DNA of 64,000 bases from VXMO01 sp965219405. GTDB taxonomy: Bacteria; Chloroflexota; Dehalococcoidia; UBA6926. Below are positions 34,989-44,134 of the stretch, one piece after another. The notes beneath the pieces are model-generated. The model saw only the letters and a program-made list of their open reading frames with translations, was not told the origin of the DNA and ran no database searches. How positions within the stretch are numbered: position 1 is the stretch's first letter; every line of letters starts with the position of its first letter. The stretch lies in the NCBI GenBank assembly GCA_965219405.1, contig OZ244736.1, positions 682,001 through 746,000 on the forward strand. The letters run 5' to 3'. A program made the position numbers and the translations under genes.

Positions 34989-35043
34989 CTATACCGACCG
35001 TATACTTCATACGCAGTGTATAGCGAATGTGGATCTATGGCAA
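34989..35043 (-). promoter_or_regulatory. promoter and operator of the HTH-ATPase gene
   Basis: Two 15-bp half-sites CTATACnnnSCGTAT (34989-35003 and, inverted, 35009-35023) are separated by 5 bp and match at 11 of 15 positions. On the minus strand, TTGCCA (35043-35038) and TACACT (35020-35015) are spaced 17 bp and would serve as -35 and -10, so one half-site covers the -10. AGGAG follows before the ATG. This fits autorepression by the protein's own HTH domain (inference). Confidence 0.6.
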
Positions 35044-36167
35044 ATTGACCTTCCCGTTCTCTCGCCTCCGACGCGGCACGTCTTTCTCGGTCGCCTCGCC
35101 GACCGCCGACGGATCGGGCGAAACATCCTCAATTGGGGGAGCGCCATTCTTGACCACGCCGCCGTCGCTCACGTGAACATCGCCGGGCGTCTCGCCGTGA
35201 ATCGCGTCACGGACCTGGATGGCGGAGGGCTGGTCGTGTAGTCCACAGTGCCCTCCCTGATGCGCCACGCCACATCCGAATCGCCGGACTCCGGTGCGCG
35301 CACCGCCATCGAGAACGCCGGCAGCCGCTCCGTGTCGACGGTGGCGCGGACGTAGCAGTGATGGACCGTCAGGCCTGTGATGCCGTCCACGGAGACACGG
35401 CTTGAGCCGAGCTCGTCGACCAGGAGGCGGGCATCGCCGGAGGCGACTTGGAAGACGGCGAGGCAGCCGACGTTGGCGAGGATGCTGTGCCGGAGGACGG
35501 GCGAGAGGTCGTCCAACTTGGCAAGGCTCTGCGTGGCGAGGATGAAGCTCGCCCCGAACTTCCCCAGCTCCGACAACATCGAGTCGTAGTCCACACCCGG
35601 CATGGACTGCATCTCGTCAACGACGACGAGGACGCCGCGGCGGTCATCCGGCGGGAAATGCCCCTGCTCGCGGATCACGGCGTCGACGAGGTTGAGCATC
35701 GACGAGCCGACGAGGGCTGAGACGTCGCGTCCGGCGTAGCCCTGCGCGGTGGAGACAAACAGGATGCCGCCGTCCTTAATGGTCTGCCGGATATCGACGG
35801 TGGAGCGGCTCTGGCCGAGGATGGCCCTGACCCTCTCGGAAGATGCGTAGTAGGAGAGGCGGGTCTGGACGGGGGCGACGGCATCGGCCTGGTACTGGCG
35901 GTTCCATCCCGTGAAGTCGCGCTCCCACCACTGTTGGATGAAGGGATCGTCGATCTGCTTGAGGACCTTCTCCCTGAACGACGCGTCATTGGGGGCGAGT
36001 AGGCGGAGCGCGTCGAGGATGGTGTACTGGCGGTCCTCCTCCCGCTTCCGGTTGGCCTCGTGGAGGGTCTTGACGACGTGCTCGAGGATGGCGAGTTCGC
36101 GACGGACGGGCAGAGCACGCGGGAGCCGGACCGCTCGATAGGCGGCGTCTCGTCGACGACACTGGGG
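35035..36167 (-). pseudogene. broken TraG/VirD4-type conjugative coupling ATPase
   Basis: A continuous frame from just after a TAG at 36168-36170 encodes a coupling-protein C-terminal half: DDPFIQQWWERDF, LSYYASSERVRAILGQSRST, ILFVSTAQGYAGRDVSALVG, Walker-B-like VLVVVDEMQSMPG and FILATQSLAKLDD. No Walker A region and no start codon exist upstream, so the 5' half is missing. Near 35240 the natural C-terminus (ending RRRRENGKVNLP) continues in a different frame, so there is probably also a frameshift. It is a relic of a conjugation or type IV secretion module, showing that the island once had, or was carried with, transfer genes. Confidence 0.75.
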
Positions 36168-36623
36168 CTAGACTCGGGGCACCACCGAGTTGGCCTGAGC
36201 GCTTCAACTAATCGCTTGACGGTGCGCCCCTTATCCAAGCTATGAATGCTATTCGCTCACGTCATGGCTGGCCTGCAGGGGGAGGCTCGTCAACGAGCCC
36301 TCCCTTCCAGGACATGGTGCGCAGCTTCCGACTGGGCAGTCTGGGGAGGCTGAACAGGAATACGGCCTCGGGCAGTACGGGGGCTGTACAGGGATTGAGG
36401 GTTTTGACCATCGACGATTGCACTGGTGTTTTTGGCGTCGTCATGCGGGAAACGGGATATACCAGCTAACCAGAGCAAGAATCTTTGGTTCGGGGCTGAG
36501 TCCCTCTCGTGATTGAGTCATCCGTATCTGTGCGGCTGAGGTCTCTTGATCGGTCTTGGACACCACCGGATTGAGTTGGCAGCTACGGGAGATTCAAATG
36601 GCTGAATTGTCAGGAGGTGCGGG
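36168..36623. other. intergenic stretch without recognised gene
   Basis: No convincing coding frame. Around 36374-36400 it contains GGGGGCTGTACAGGGATTGA, which has a partner at 38017-38040 (GGGGTGTACAGGGATTAG). Confidence 0.5.
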
Positions 36624-37499
36624 TTGAAAAGCGAGAATCTGATGCATTTGGGAAGGGATGGCGATGAGGGCGACGGAAACCGGGTATTGCTCACTCTCTT
36701 TGACCGGATTGTGCGAGAGCATGGGGCGGTCGAGGCTGCGAAAGCGCTGGGGATCAGTTATCCCTTAGTCGCCAAGGTCAGGGATACCCGGCAATTGACT
36801 CCCCATATCACCAACGCACTGGAGATGTTCATGCTCTCGGAGGCCAATCCAGTGATCCAGGAACTGACAGGCAGGGTCTCAGCGATGGAACTTCGGGTCG
36901 AAGGGATAGACGGACGGTTACGAACATTGTCGAAAGCTGTTGAGCAGGGGCAGGCGGAGACGAAGGCGTCGCTAGAGTCGGTAGTCAAGATGGCGCGGTC
37001 GACGGCTCGGAAGGTGGACAAGCTGGAATCGCCTGAGAAGAAGCTGCCCAAGTCTGCCGATCGGACTGGTGACGGTAAGAAGACGGCCTCTGCGAAGCCA
37101 GCCAACAAGATGGAGCCACAGCAGAAGATACCGTGGTTCCCGCGTCGGACGTATCCGCAACTCGTCACCGAAAAGCCGGCCGAGGATGATGAATACGTGT
37201 ACAAGGAGGCGTGGCCGGTGGTCCATGAGTGGCGGGAGCTATCGAAGGGCCACCCGGTCAAGGGCAAGACGCTGACGTGGATGAAGCGGCAGGAGCGAGT
37301 TCTGGAGCTTGAGCGCCGGTTGCTCGACGAGTTCCAGCTGACCCTGCCGCCTGAAAGACACCCCATCGACAAGGAATGGCGACGAAAGCTGCTCCGGTGG
37401 AACGACGACGACCTCAGTAGCATACGGGGGCGGATCGTGCGACGGTTAATGCTCCGCTGGGTTCGCAGAATCCTCACGCTCGGCCTGTGGCGGAAGTGA
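36624..37499 (+). CDS. HTH-like / coiled-coil protein of unknown function
   Basis: 291 residues from TTG 36624, with AGGAGG at 36611-36616; ATG 36642 is an alternative. Residues ~18-60 look like a helix-turn-helix (GAVEAAKALGISYPLVAKVR). Residues ~70-135 form a coiled coil (VSAMELRVEGIDGRLRTLSK), then comes a Lys-rich linker and a C-terminal basic helical domain rich in Trp and Arg (KEWRRKLLRWNDDDLSSIRG). The family is not recognised. An adaptor or regulator from a mobile element is plausible given the neighbouring transfer-gene relic. Confidence 0.6.
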   Translation: MKSENLMHLGRDGDEGDGNRVLLTLFDRIVREHGAVEAAKALGISYPLVAKVRDTRQLTPHITNALEMFMLSEANPVIQELTGRVSAMELRVEGIDGRLRTLSKAVEQGQAETKASLESVVKMARSTARKVDKLESPEKKLPKSADRTGDGKKTASAKPANKMEPQQKIPWFPRRTYPQLVTEKPAEDDEYVYKEAWPVVHEWRELSKGHPVKGKTLTWMKRQERVLELERRLLDEFQLTLPPERHPIDKEWRRKLLRWNDDDLSSIRGRIVRRLMLRWVRRILTLGLWRK

Positions 37500-39029
37500 G
37501 GGTCTTTGAACGTTCAGCTAACGACCGTGAAATGGCCGTGAAACCACCGCAAGAATCCCGGCCCGTGATGACCAATAACCCTTGCCACCGGAGGGCTCCC
37601 CGTGAAGAATGGCTGAGTAGTCAGGCTTTTCCAGCGTTTCCCGCCGTAGAAACCTGGAGGGTTGTTCGCGACCCTGACCGTCCGAAAGGGATTGAGCTCA
37701 GTTCTCCCTAGGTCGCGTCAAACGGAACAATCGCCACCCGCGGCGAGAGAGTCAGTGCCGGGTCGAGACCTCGTTTCCCCGTCACCGGATCGCGAACACG
37801 GGATCACTCGCGCAGGTCGCGAAGCTGGCCTCGGCGTTTCACAGCGCAGCCGGGTCGCCCGTCGCGGTTCGGCTGATTCGACGTGCCCGCGGCTTTGACC
37901 TTGAATGTATCCAGGCGTGATTCTCCGACACTCAGCTCTGGCTCCAGTCGACCTCGAAAGGGGTGCCGTGCACAGCACTCCTTGTGACGCACTTCACGAG
38001 GTTGGCCCCTCGGGCAGTATCTGGGGTGTACAGGGATTAGCTCTGTGAGAAGAGGAAAACGGAGGGGCTGTTTAGCGCGTGTCGATGCGGTGGAGAGGCG
38101 ATTGTAGGCGGATTTCTGTAAACACTTGGCATTCGGTCGCCATTGGACAACCCTGAACAAGAGCCTCTATCTAAAATGACAATTTTGGTACGGCGCTTTT
38201 TGGGAGAGTGGTACATCGGCCCTAGCTGAAAATGACAAAATTGGTACGGGTAACCGGAGAGCGCGGGTGCGGCTGATTCTGATGACAGCCGCAAGCAAAA
38301 GTCGCACAAAAGTTAGTGATCCGGGCGGCGGCGGTCAAATGGGGCCAAAATCTCTTGCCTCCGGCGTACCGACTGTGAAGAATGGCTGTGTTGTTTGGCT
38401 TTCCAGTGTTTCCCAGCTCGAGAAACCTGGTGGGTTGTCCCACACGACCCAGATTGCGACGACGGGATCGAGACCTTTCTCCCCGAGCGGTCACAACGGG
38501 ACATTCGCTCTCCGAGGCGAGGGATGGAACAGAGCTAGGGACCTAGTCCGCGCCATTCCATCTCGAACACGGGAACATCGCTCCCCGGGGCGAGAGGCGG
38601 ATCACGACTGAGAGTCCTTTCAAGTGAGCCGACTCGAACAGCGGGAACTGACGGACGGGTTGCGACTCGCAGTCTAACCGTTCCATTCATCCGCCGGAAC
38701 GCCATGAGCGCCTCGGCTGATTCGACGTGCCCGTGAAAGCGACCTCGGTTGTAGCTAGGCGGGCCTCTCCCACACCGCCAGTCTCGGCATCTGCCGCAGG
38801 CCGGCGTTTCCACTTAGGGCGGTAGCGACGGGCGCGTATCCGTTTGGGTAACGTCCACAGCTGCGTCCACTGAATCCCCTTTCACCCCGCGCGACGGCTT
38901 GGCATCCGGCCGGCGGCGGGCTTAGGCATTCCCCTCATAGATCGCACTAGACCTGCGCCCGGATGCCGGCGTGGGTCGCCAAGAGTCGGCGTGCCCTACT
39001 TCGGATCGAGTCCGTAGCAGGCCCAACTC
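37500..39029. other. 1.5 kb of decayed, internally duplicated DNA
   Basis: No gene is convincing on either strand. A ~200-bp segment at about 37580-37815 recurs imperfectly at 38354-38520; both contain GTGAAGAATGGCTG, then CCAGNGTTTCCC and GAAACCTGG, then a TCGAGACCT block. Two further copies of GATTCGACGTGCCCG are at ~37873 and ~38720. At 38176 and 38226 lie two copies of AATGACAATTTTGGTACGG (second with AAAA), about 51 bp apart, which could be remnants of an insertion-sequence end. This is probably the junction of several decayed elements. Confidence 0.55.
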
Positions 39030-39132
39030 GCGGCGTCGCATGACACACGACGCCGCACCGGCCATGACGCATGGTCACGAAACCAACGGAGACAGTCCCG
39101 ACGACGGGACACAGGCAAGCGGGACTGTCTCC
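39030..39132. promoter_or_regulatory. inverted-repeat leader upstream of the triple-HTH gene
   Basis: Two perfect hairpins: GCGGCGTCG / CGACGCCGC (39030-39038 and 39048-39056, 9-nt loop) and GGAGACAGTCCCG / CGGGACTGTCTCC (39088-39100 and 39120-39132, 19-nt loop). They end 43 bp before the ATG. They may be operators for the HTH protein, or an RNA leader that attenuates its expression. Confidence 0.55.
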
Positions 39133-39174
39133 TCCGTGGGGGCGTCCCGCTTTGTCCATTCAGGAGGAAGCGAG

Positions 39175-40026
39175 ATGTCCAACACGAAGAGCATTGAGAG
39201 GACGGAGTCCGAGGTGCAGGCTGCCGCGCGGCGGAAGGGGCTCACCGTCGGTGAGTTGGCGGCGAAGATGGGTGTGACAAAGGGTTACCTTTCGCAGATC
39301 GCGACCGGGCACCGCAAGTGGACGCCCAAGATGCAGGAGAGGGTCGTTGCGGTCTTGGGCGAAGTGCCAGGGCAAGGCAAGGTCCGCGTGCGGCAGGAGG
39401 CCGTCGACGGCGAGAGCACGTACATCCGCGAGCGGGCCCGCGAGCTTGGCCTGACGATGCGCGATGTGGCCGCACGCGCTGGGCTGTCGCCCACCTACGT
39501 CTCGCAGGTGTCGCGCGGCCACAGGATTATGACGGTGAACGTGCGGAATCGGCTTGAGGCAGCCCTGGAGGGTTCCGTCGAGGCCGCACCGGCAGAGCGA
39601 GCCGATGTCAACATCCAAGCGCTGTGGGATCGCATGAACGCGCACAACATCAGCCAGAATAATGTGGCACAGCAGGCAGGGATCACGTCGGGTCACATGT
39701 CGAGCATCATGTCCGGCAAGAGGAGGCCGTCACCGACGGTGCTCAGGAAACTGCACGCCGTGCTGTTCCAGCCGTCAAAGGCCGAACTGCGCGTGATGCC
39801 CGCCGAGGTCAAGGTGATGGGCTGGCGCAAGGGAGAGCGCAGCGGGATGGTCGTGCGCGAGAACGATGGCAAGACCGCCCGCATCGGCGGTCGCATGCCG
39901 CACGGCGCGAACGTCGAATTCGCCTACCGCACCGGCTACGACGGCAGCGGCCATACCTACGTCCACCACGTTGTGCAACGGGGCTGCTCGGCGTTGCTGA
40001 CACGGCGGGATAGTGAACCTGCCTAG
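39175..40026 (+). CDS. protein with three tandem XRE-type HTH domains and a novel C-terminal domain
   Basis: 283 residues from ATG 39175, with CAGGAGG at good spacing. Three helix-turn-helix modules follow one another: LTVGELAAKMGVTKGYLSQI (~24-43), LTMRDVAARAGLSPTYVSQV (~90-109) and ISQNNVAQQAGITSGHMSSI (~155-175). Each has the Q/T...YxSQ pattern of the lambda-repressor class. The last ~80 residues (VMPAEVKVMGWRKGER ... VEFAYRTGYDG ... YVHHVVQRGC) form an unrecognised, probably beta-rich domain that is also found in a decayed copy at 42.1-42.6 kb. A DNA-binding regulator of the island is the simplest reading. Confidence 0.7.
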   Translation: MSNTKSIERTESEVQAAARRKGLTVGELAAKMGVTKGYLSQIATGHRKWTPKMQERVVAVLGEVPGQGKVRVRQEAVDGESTYIRERARELGLTMRDVAARAGLSPTYVSQVSRGHRIMTVNVRNRLEAALEGSVEAAPAERADVNIQALWDRMNAHNISQNNVAQQAGITSGHMSSIMSGKRRPSPTVLRKLHAVLFQPSKAELRVMPAEVKVMGWRKGERSGMVVRENDGKTARIGGRMPHGANVEFAYRTGYDGSGHTYVHHVVQRGCSALLTRRDSEPA

Positions 40027-40042
40027 ATTGGATTCGCAACAA

Positions 40043-40074
40043 CGGGAGTCTCGACGAGGATGTCGGGACTCCCG
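40043..40074. terminator. bidirectional terminator hairpin
   Basis: 13-bp stem CGGGAGTCTCGAC / GTCGGGACTCCCG with one T-G pair and loop GAGGAT, between the convergent triple-HTH and YIP1-like genes. No long T-run on either side. Confidence 0.6.
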
Positions 40075-40098
40075 CTCATTGCATACGGTTGAGCCCTG

Positions 40099-40667
40099 CT
40101 ATACGAGCAGATACACCCCGACAAGGACGGAGAGTACAAGAGACGCCACCATCCCAATTGACGAGGCCATGACGCCCAGCCCTATGGGCACCTCAAAAGT
40201 AAGTTGGATGGCGATGGCTGCGGCTAGCATTGTCCAAATGAAGGCCATGAGCACGGCCACCTCTCCCACGAATGGGATGGGCGTCAGGATCAGGAGGAGG
40301 CCGGGCGAGGACACGAAGCCGAACCTGCGGGCGAACTGCAGGTACGTCACGTCCTCAACCTCGACTTCGTAGAGACCGGCCAGCAGCTTCGCCAATGTCC
40401 ACGCAGATACGCTAAAGAGGAGCCAGTAGAACATCCCCCACAGACCCATCGTCGTGAAGCCGCCGATGGCCCCGTCGAGGCTGCCCTGCATGACCTCGTG
40501 AATGGCCGAGCCAATGCCCAATGCAGCCGCGACGATGACTACCGCCAACAACGATTGCCGGATCGCGCCTGCATCTGCGCGAGTTCCCAGTAGAGGCCTT
40601 TGTCAGCAAAGGCCGCGCGGGCCATGCGGGTTGTGAGCTGTTGCAAGAAGTTGGTAATTGTCCGCAT
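40099..40667 (-). pseudogene. YIP1-like membrane protein, frameshifted
   Basis: ATG 40667 (GGAGG upstream) starts MRTITNFLQQLTTRMARAAF followed by ADKGLYWELA, which then leaves frame. The continuation DAGAIRQSLLAVVIVAAALG and the rest, with about four transmembrane helices, is in a neighbouring frame and ends at 40099. Together they match the layout of YIP1/DUF1282-type membrane proteins (amphipathic N-terminus, then four or five helices). The break near 40585 is a frameshift or a sequencing error. Alone, the downstream part (ATG 40551) would encode a 150-residue membrane protein. Confidence 0.6.
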
Positions 40668-40872
40668 CTGAGAATCCTCCGCTACAGGAAGTGTAGCTGG
40701 CCGTCCCCCGCCTCCCGGCAAGGCTTCGTGCCGGCCTTCGGTCTCAGCCGTGCACGGCATCACCGTGAAAACGACTATGACTGCCAATCCCGTGTTGACT
40801 GCAGTGGTGCGGGTGGGCCCAAATTGTTTACCTTAACCTACGCCAACCTACGCCCCACTCGCCCTTGCTGAT

Positions 40873-41910
40873 TCAATCTCCTTTCGAGTCCTCACCCTGA
40901 AAGAGTCCGATTCCTTCTTTGAAGCACAGCAGAAGTACTCTGGTAGTCCACGCAGCCTCGCGAGCTAGGGTCCCCACATGTACGAGGGCGCCAATCTTCT
41001 CACTGTAATGCTGACTCCCCATTCTGTTCTCGCGCGCGGCGTCAGCGGGATCTTGGGGATCTTTTGGCGACGTAGGGTATCGTGCGAAAACTGCGTGAGG
41101 CCACGAGATCGCCCCTAGGATATACAGGTTCAAGTACGCCATTGTCCATTTGAAGTGCAGCGCAACTGACGTTGTGGTAGGCATCTGGAGGGCTTCTCGC
41201 AAATTCGATTCACCAATTACGTCTATGACCATCCTTATAATGGAAATCTGGGGTTCCGAGAGTGTTCGCCCTTTTCCATTGGGCAGTCTGCCGTCGACTT
41301 GAGAGGCTATCTCCTCAATCAGCCAGTCAACAAGATCAACCTCCGGGGGCACACTTGCGAGACTGAAGGGCTTACTTGTCGCCGAAGTGAATAGCTCGCG
41401 TATGCGAATCTGCGCATCCAGCATCACATTTACCATCTCGGAGGAAAATGTTGCTACACGCGAACGGAGGATTCGCGAGTCTTCTTCACTGATGGAACGC
41501 GAACCGAAGATGCGGAATATTTCTTGGTATTCTCTTGCCGCCTCTCGTCGCCGCTTCTTGGCTTTTCTCTGATTACCAGTAATCGAGCTTTGACCAACCA
41601 TTGAGAGGTTTTCGAATGTCTCTTGCTCAAACAACTTCTTCAATGCAGACACGATAAGGTCCGAGCCACTAACCAGCCTGTTTAGTGCCAAGAAAGAAGC
41701 CAACGTATCATGCCTCTGCCCTTCGATATCCTCATACGAAGCTCCGGCGGACAAGAGGAGGGCCTTAGTTGCCTTCTCCATCGATTGCTGCACCAAGAAC
41801 AAAGCTTGGAGCTTCTGCCCCGACCTAACGACCGCTTTGGCGGCCTTTGCATCAGCATCGGCATGTTCTAGCCAAATAGGCACATATTCAGCATCGCTTC
41901 CTGTCGGCAT
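40873..41910 (-). CDS. HEPN-domain protein
   Basis: 345 residues from ATG 41910 (AAGGAGACAGGGA upstream). The N-terminal ~110 residues are a HEPN domain of the nucleotidyltransferase-partner type: WLEHADADAKAAKAVVRSG, then LFLVQQSMEKATKALLLSAG and a later RHDTLASFLAL. The remainder is helical with a basic stretch (RKAKKRRREAAREYQE) and is not recognised. HEPN proteins act as RNases or nucleotide-binding adaptors in toxin-antitoxin and defence systems. No nucleotidyltransferase partner lies next to it. Confidence 0.7.
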   Translation of the reverse strand: MPTGSDAEYVPIWLEHADADAKAAKAVVRSGQKLQALFLVQQSMEKATKALLLSAGASYEDIEGQRHDTLASFLALNRLVSGSDLIVSALKKLFEQETFENLSMVGQSSITGNQRKAKKRRREAAREYQEIFRIFGSRSISEEDSRILRSRVATFSSEMVNVMLDAQIRIRELFTSATSKPFSLASVPPEVDLVDWLIEEIASQVDGRLPNGKGRTLSEPQISIIRMVIDVIGESNLREALQMPTTTSVALHFKWTMAYLNLYILGAISWPHAVFARYPTSPKDPQDPADAARENRMGSQHYSEKIGALVHVGTLAREAAWTTRVLLLCFKEGIGLFQGEDSKGD

Positions 41911-42049
41911 TCCCTGTCTCCTTGTGTAATTGCCCTTGAGGTACCACGGTAGTAATCGTGAGTATAGATCGCGTGTGCTACCGTGCACAAGTTCTTTCTA
42001 TGGAGGATTGCGTTCGTCTTGCAGGACCTGGCCAACTGAGTAAGTACGT

Positions 42050-42575
42050 TTGCCGATTACTCGTGGCAGCCGATCGATGAGCATTCTGGTGCGGGAGCGT
42101 GCCGAATCGGCGTTGGTGGTGTCCGTTGAGCTCGTGCCTGGGGAGCGCCCCACTGGAAATGTTCAGGCTCTGCGAGAACCGACGACCGACCTCGGTGTCA
42201 GCCAGAACGAGTTGGCGCGACGCGCGGACGTCAATTCATCGCTTCTGTCGCAGATTGTGTTCGGAGAGGTGATCTCGTCGCCGACGGTGCTCAGGCAGCT
42301 GCACGCCGTGCTGCTCCAGCCGTCGAAGGCCGAACCGTGCGTGATGCCCGCTGAGGTGAAGGTGATGGGCTGGCGGAAAGGCAAACGGAAGCTATGTGGT
42401 CGTGCGGGAGAATGATGGCAAGACTGCCAACATACGCGGCCGCGTAACGCACGTCGCGAACGTCGAATTCGCTTACCACACCGGCCACGACGGCGCCGTC
42501 CAAACCTACGTCCACCACGTCAACCAGCGGTGGTGCTCAGCGTTGTTGATGCGGCGAGACGAAATTCTGCACTAG
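42050..42575 (+). pseudogene. decayed paralogue of the triple-HTH protein
   Basis: The first frame (from ~42170) gives one HTH (VSQNELARRADVNSSLLSQI) and LRQLHAVLLQPSKAE plus VMPAEVKVMGWRKG, nearly identical to the third HTH and C-terminal domain of the 39175 gene. Near 42385 the frame breaks. The next frame continues YVVVRENDGKTANIRGR, VEFAYHTGHDG and YVHHVNQRWCSALLMRRD before TAG at 42573-42575. So one HTH and the C-terminal domain survive with a frameshift, and the first two HTHs are missing. Confidence 0.75.
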
Positions 42576-42715
42576 CTCGGAGGACGCCCAACTTACAGGC
42601 TTCTGAGCCAAGCAAGCCATGAGTTATCTTTGTGACTGGGATGCCCACCTCTGAATGAGCGTAGGGCTGGCAAAGCAGGATAACAACACGCAGCGATAGG
42701 TGAAGGCCGAAAGAT

Positions 42716-43513
42716 ATGAATGGAAGTAGAACACGGATTATTGAAGACAGTACGCGCGAATTACTTGATGGGGCCGAAAGACAGAGCCTTGTGCGAGACG
42801 CGCAGATCGTTTGGGCCATCCATCCCGAGAATGAGATTTCGGAACCTTGCATTGAGCTGGAGAAGTTTATGGATAAGGCGGCCCGTGATGCTGCGGACGC
42901 CCTGGACGTAATGAAGCGGATAACTGGGAAGGGTGGGCAAACTGATCATCATCTGCTTACAGCGTTGAAGAAGTACGTGCAGGACACATGCGAGGCCATC
43001 AAGGTCATCGACAACACTCTAAGGAAACGAGGCACTGGCCTTGAAGAAGTTCTTTTCGAAGTACCCGATGAATCCGGTCGCGATGAGATGTCGTGGCGCA
43101 ATTTGATTGGTCGAAGAGACGTAATTGCCCACAACCTGCTGAACGTTGATGACAAAAGGGTACATTTGGAGTCCCAAAGGGACTTTGGGGCTCTTCATCG
43201 ACTGATATCAAAGGTTTATTTCGCCCCAATCAGGACTGACTGGGCTAACCAAGTTGGGATCACTCCCCAGATACGAACCGAACTAATCAAGAGTTTATCC
43301 ACCTCCGTTCCGGGCAATGCGCCCATCCTTGGACAGTCCTTAGTCTTTGTTTGCGATGACAAGAGCGGTGACTACCGGGGCATCAGGGTTGGGCGAACAG
43401 AGGATAACCAGCTGCTGTTCGCCTTATCTGATCAATCCTACGGACTTAAGTTCTCGGTCCGGGGAATTGGGGTGGCTGGGCAGAGAGGGCCAGAGCTTTC
43501 TGGCCAATTATGA
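42716..43513 (+). CDS. unknown protein with HEPN-like RxxxxH motif
   Basis: 265 residues from ATG 42716. Residues ~45-170 are helical and contain LIGRRDVIAHNLLNVDD, with an R-x4-H arrangement as in HEPN ribonucleases, plus a preceding acidic helix pair. The C-terminal ~95 residues (LSTSVPGNAPILGQSLVFVC; GIRVGRTEDNQLLFALS) look like a small beta domain. No family recognised. Flanked by the decayed HTH gene and the TIR gene in the defence region. Confidence 0.5.
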   Translation: MNGSRTRIIEDSTRELLDGAERQSLVRDAQIVWAIHPENEISEPCIELEKFMDKAARDAADALDVMKRITGKGGQTDHHLLTALKKYVQDTCEAIKVIDNTLRKRGTGLEEVLFEVPDESGRDEMSWRNLIGRRDVIAHNLLNVDDKRVHLESQRDFGALHRLISKVYFAPIRTDWANQVGITPQIRTELIKSLSTSVPGNAPILGQSLVFVCDDKSGDYRGIRVGRTEDNQLLFALSDQSYGLKFSVRGIGVAGQRGPELSGQL

Positions 43514-43712
43514 CATCATCTAGGTGGGGCTGCTGTTTGTTTACCTGTAGTGTGTGGCTTGCATCGAGAACTATAGGACACAAATGGCCGTTTACGCCCG
43601 AATCTTGTGTTGGCATGTTAGGAAGGTGATGAAGTGGGAGGTTTGCCTAATCGGATGATCGTATCGGCAGCACTGGGCACCATTGGTGGCCACCAATCCG
43701 AGAATGGGATAC

Positions 43713-44090
43713 ATGATGACACCCCTCAGAATCTTCGTCAGCTTTGAGTACGACCGTGACAACGACCTAAAGAACAACTTCTTCAGGCAGGCTGAGCATG
43801 AGCTTCCGAGCCCTGTCTTGAGCTCTTCCCTAAACCGGGCTTATGAGACAGAGGAGTGGGAGACTAAAGCTCGAACTGCGATTGGGGGCAGCGAAATCGT
43901 TATCGTGCTGGTTGGGCAGGACACGCACAATGCCCCGGGCGTGCAGACTGAGGTCAGTATCGCCAGGAAGCTCGGAATACCTATCCTACAGATCGTTCCT
44001 CAATACCGGACTTACCAGGGCGTGCCAAATCTCCCTAGGCCGATCAAATGGAAGTGGGAGACAATCAGAGAGCGGCTAAGCAGGTTGTAG
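43713..44090 (+). CDS. TIR-like (DUF1863/Thoeris ThsB-type) protein
   Basis: 125 residues from ATG 43713. LRIFVSFEYDRDNDLKNNFF is the opening of the DUF1863 TIR-like family, followed by ETEEWETKARTAIGGSEIVI and VLVGQDTHNAPGVQTEVSIA, then ARKLGIPILQIV. In Thoeris defence, ThsB TIR proteins sense phage and make an NAD-derived signal for an effector. No ThsA-like SIR2 or other known effector gene is adjacent. A small multi-helix membrane protein lies immediately downstream on the opposite strand and is the natural candidate partner. Confidence 0.8.
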   Translation: MMTPLRIFVSFEYDRDNDLKNNFFRQAEHELPSPVLSSSLNRAYETEEWETKARTAIGGSEIVIVLVGQDTHNAPGVQTEVSIARKLGIPILQIVPQYRTYQGVPNLPRPIKWKWETIRERLSRL

Positions 44091-44134
44091 GCTAGGGAGG
44101 CCGATGACTTCTATTGGGCGCTTGGTTGACAAGT

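Noticed and set aside
43683..44100. Complete canonical Thoeris system
   Set aside because: A ThsB-like TIR gene is present but no ThsA (SIR2-SLOG type) gene lies nearby.
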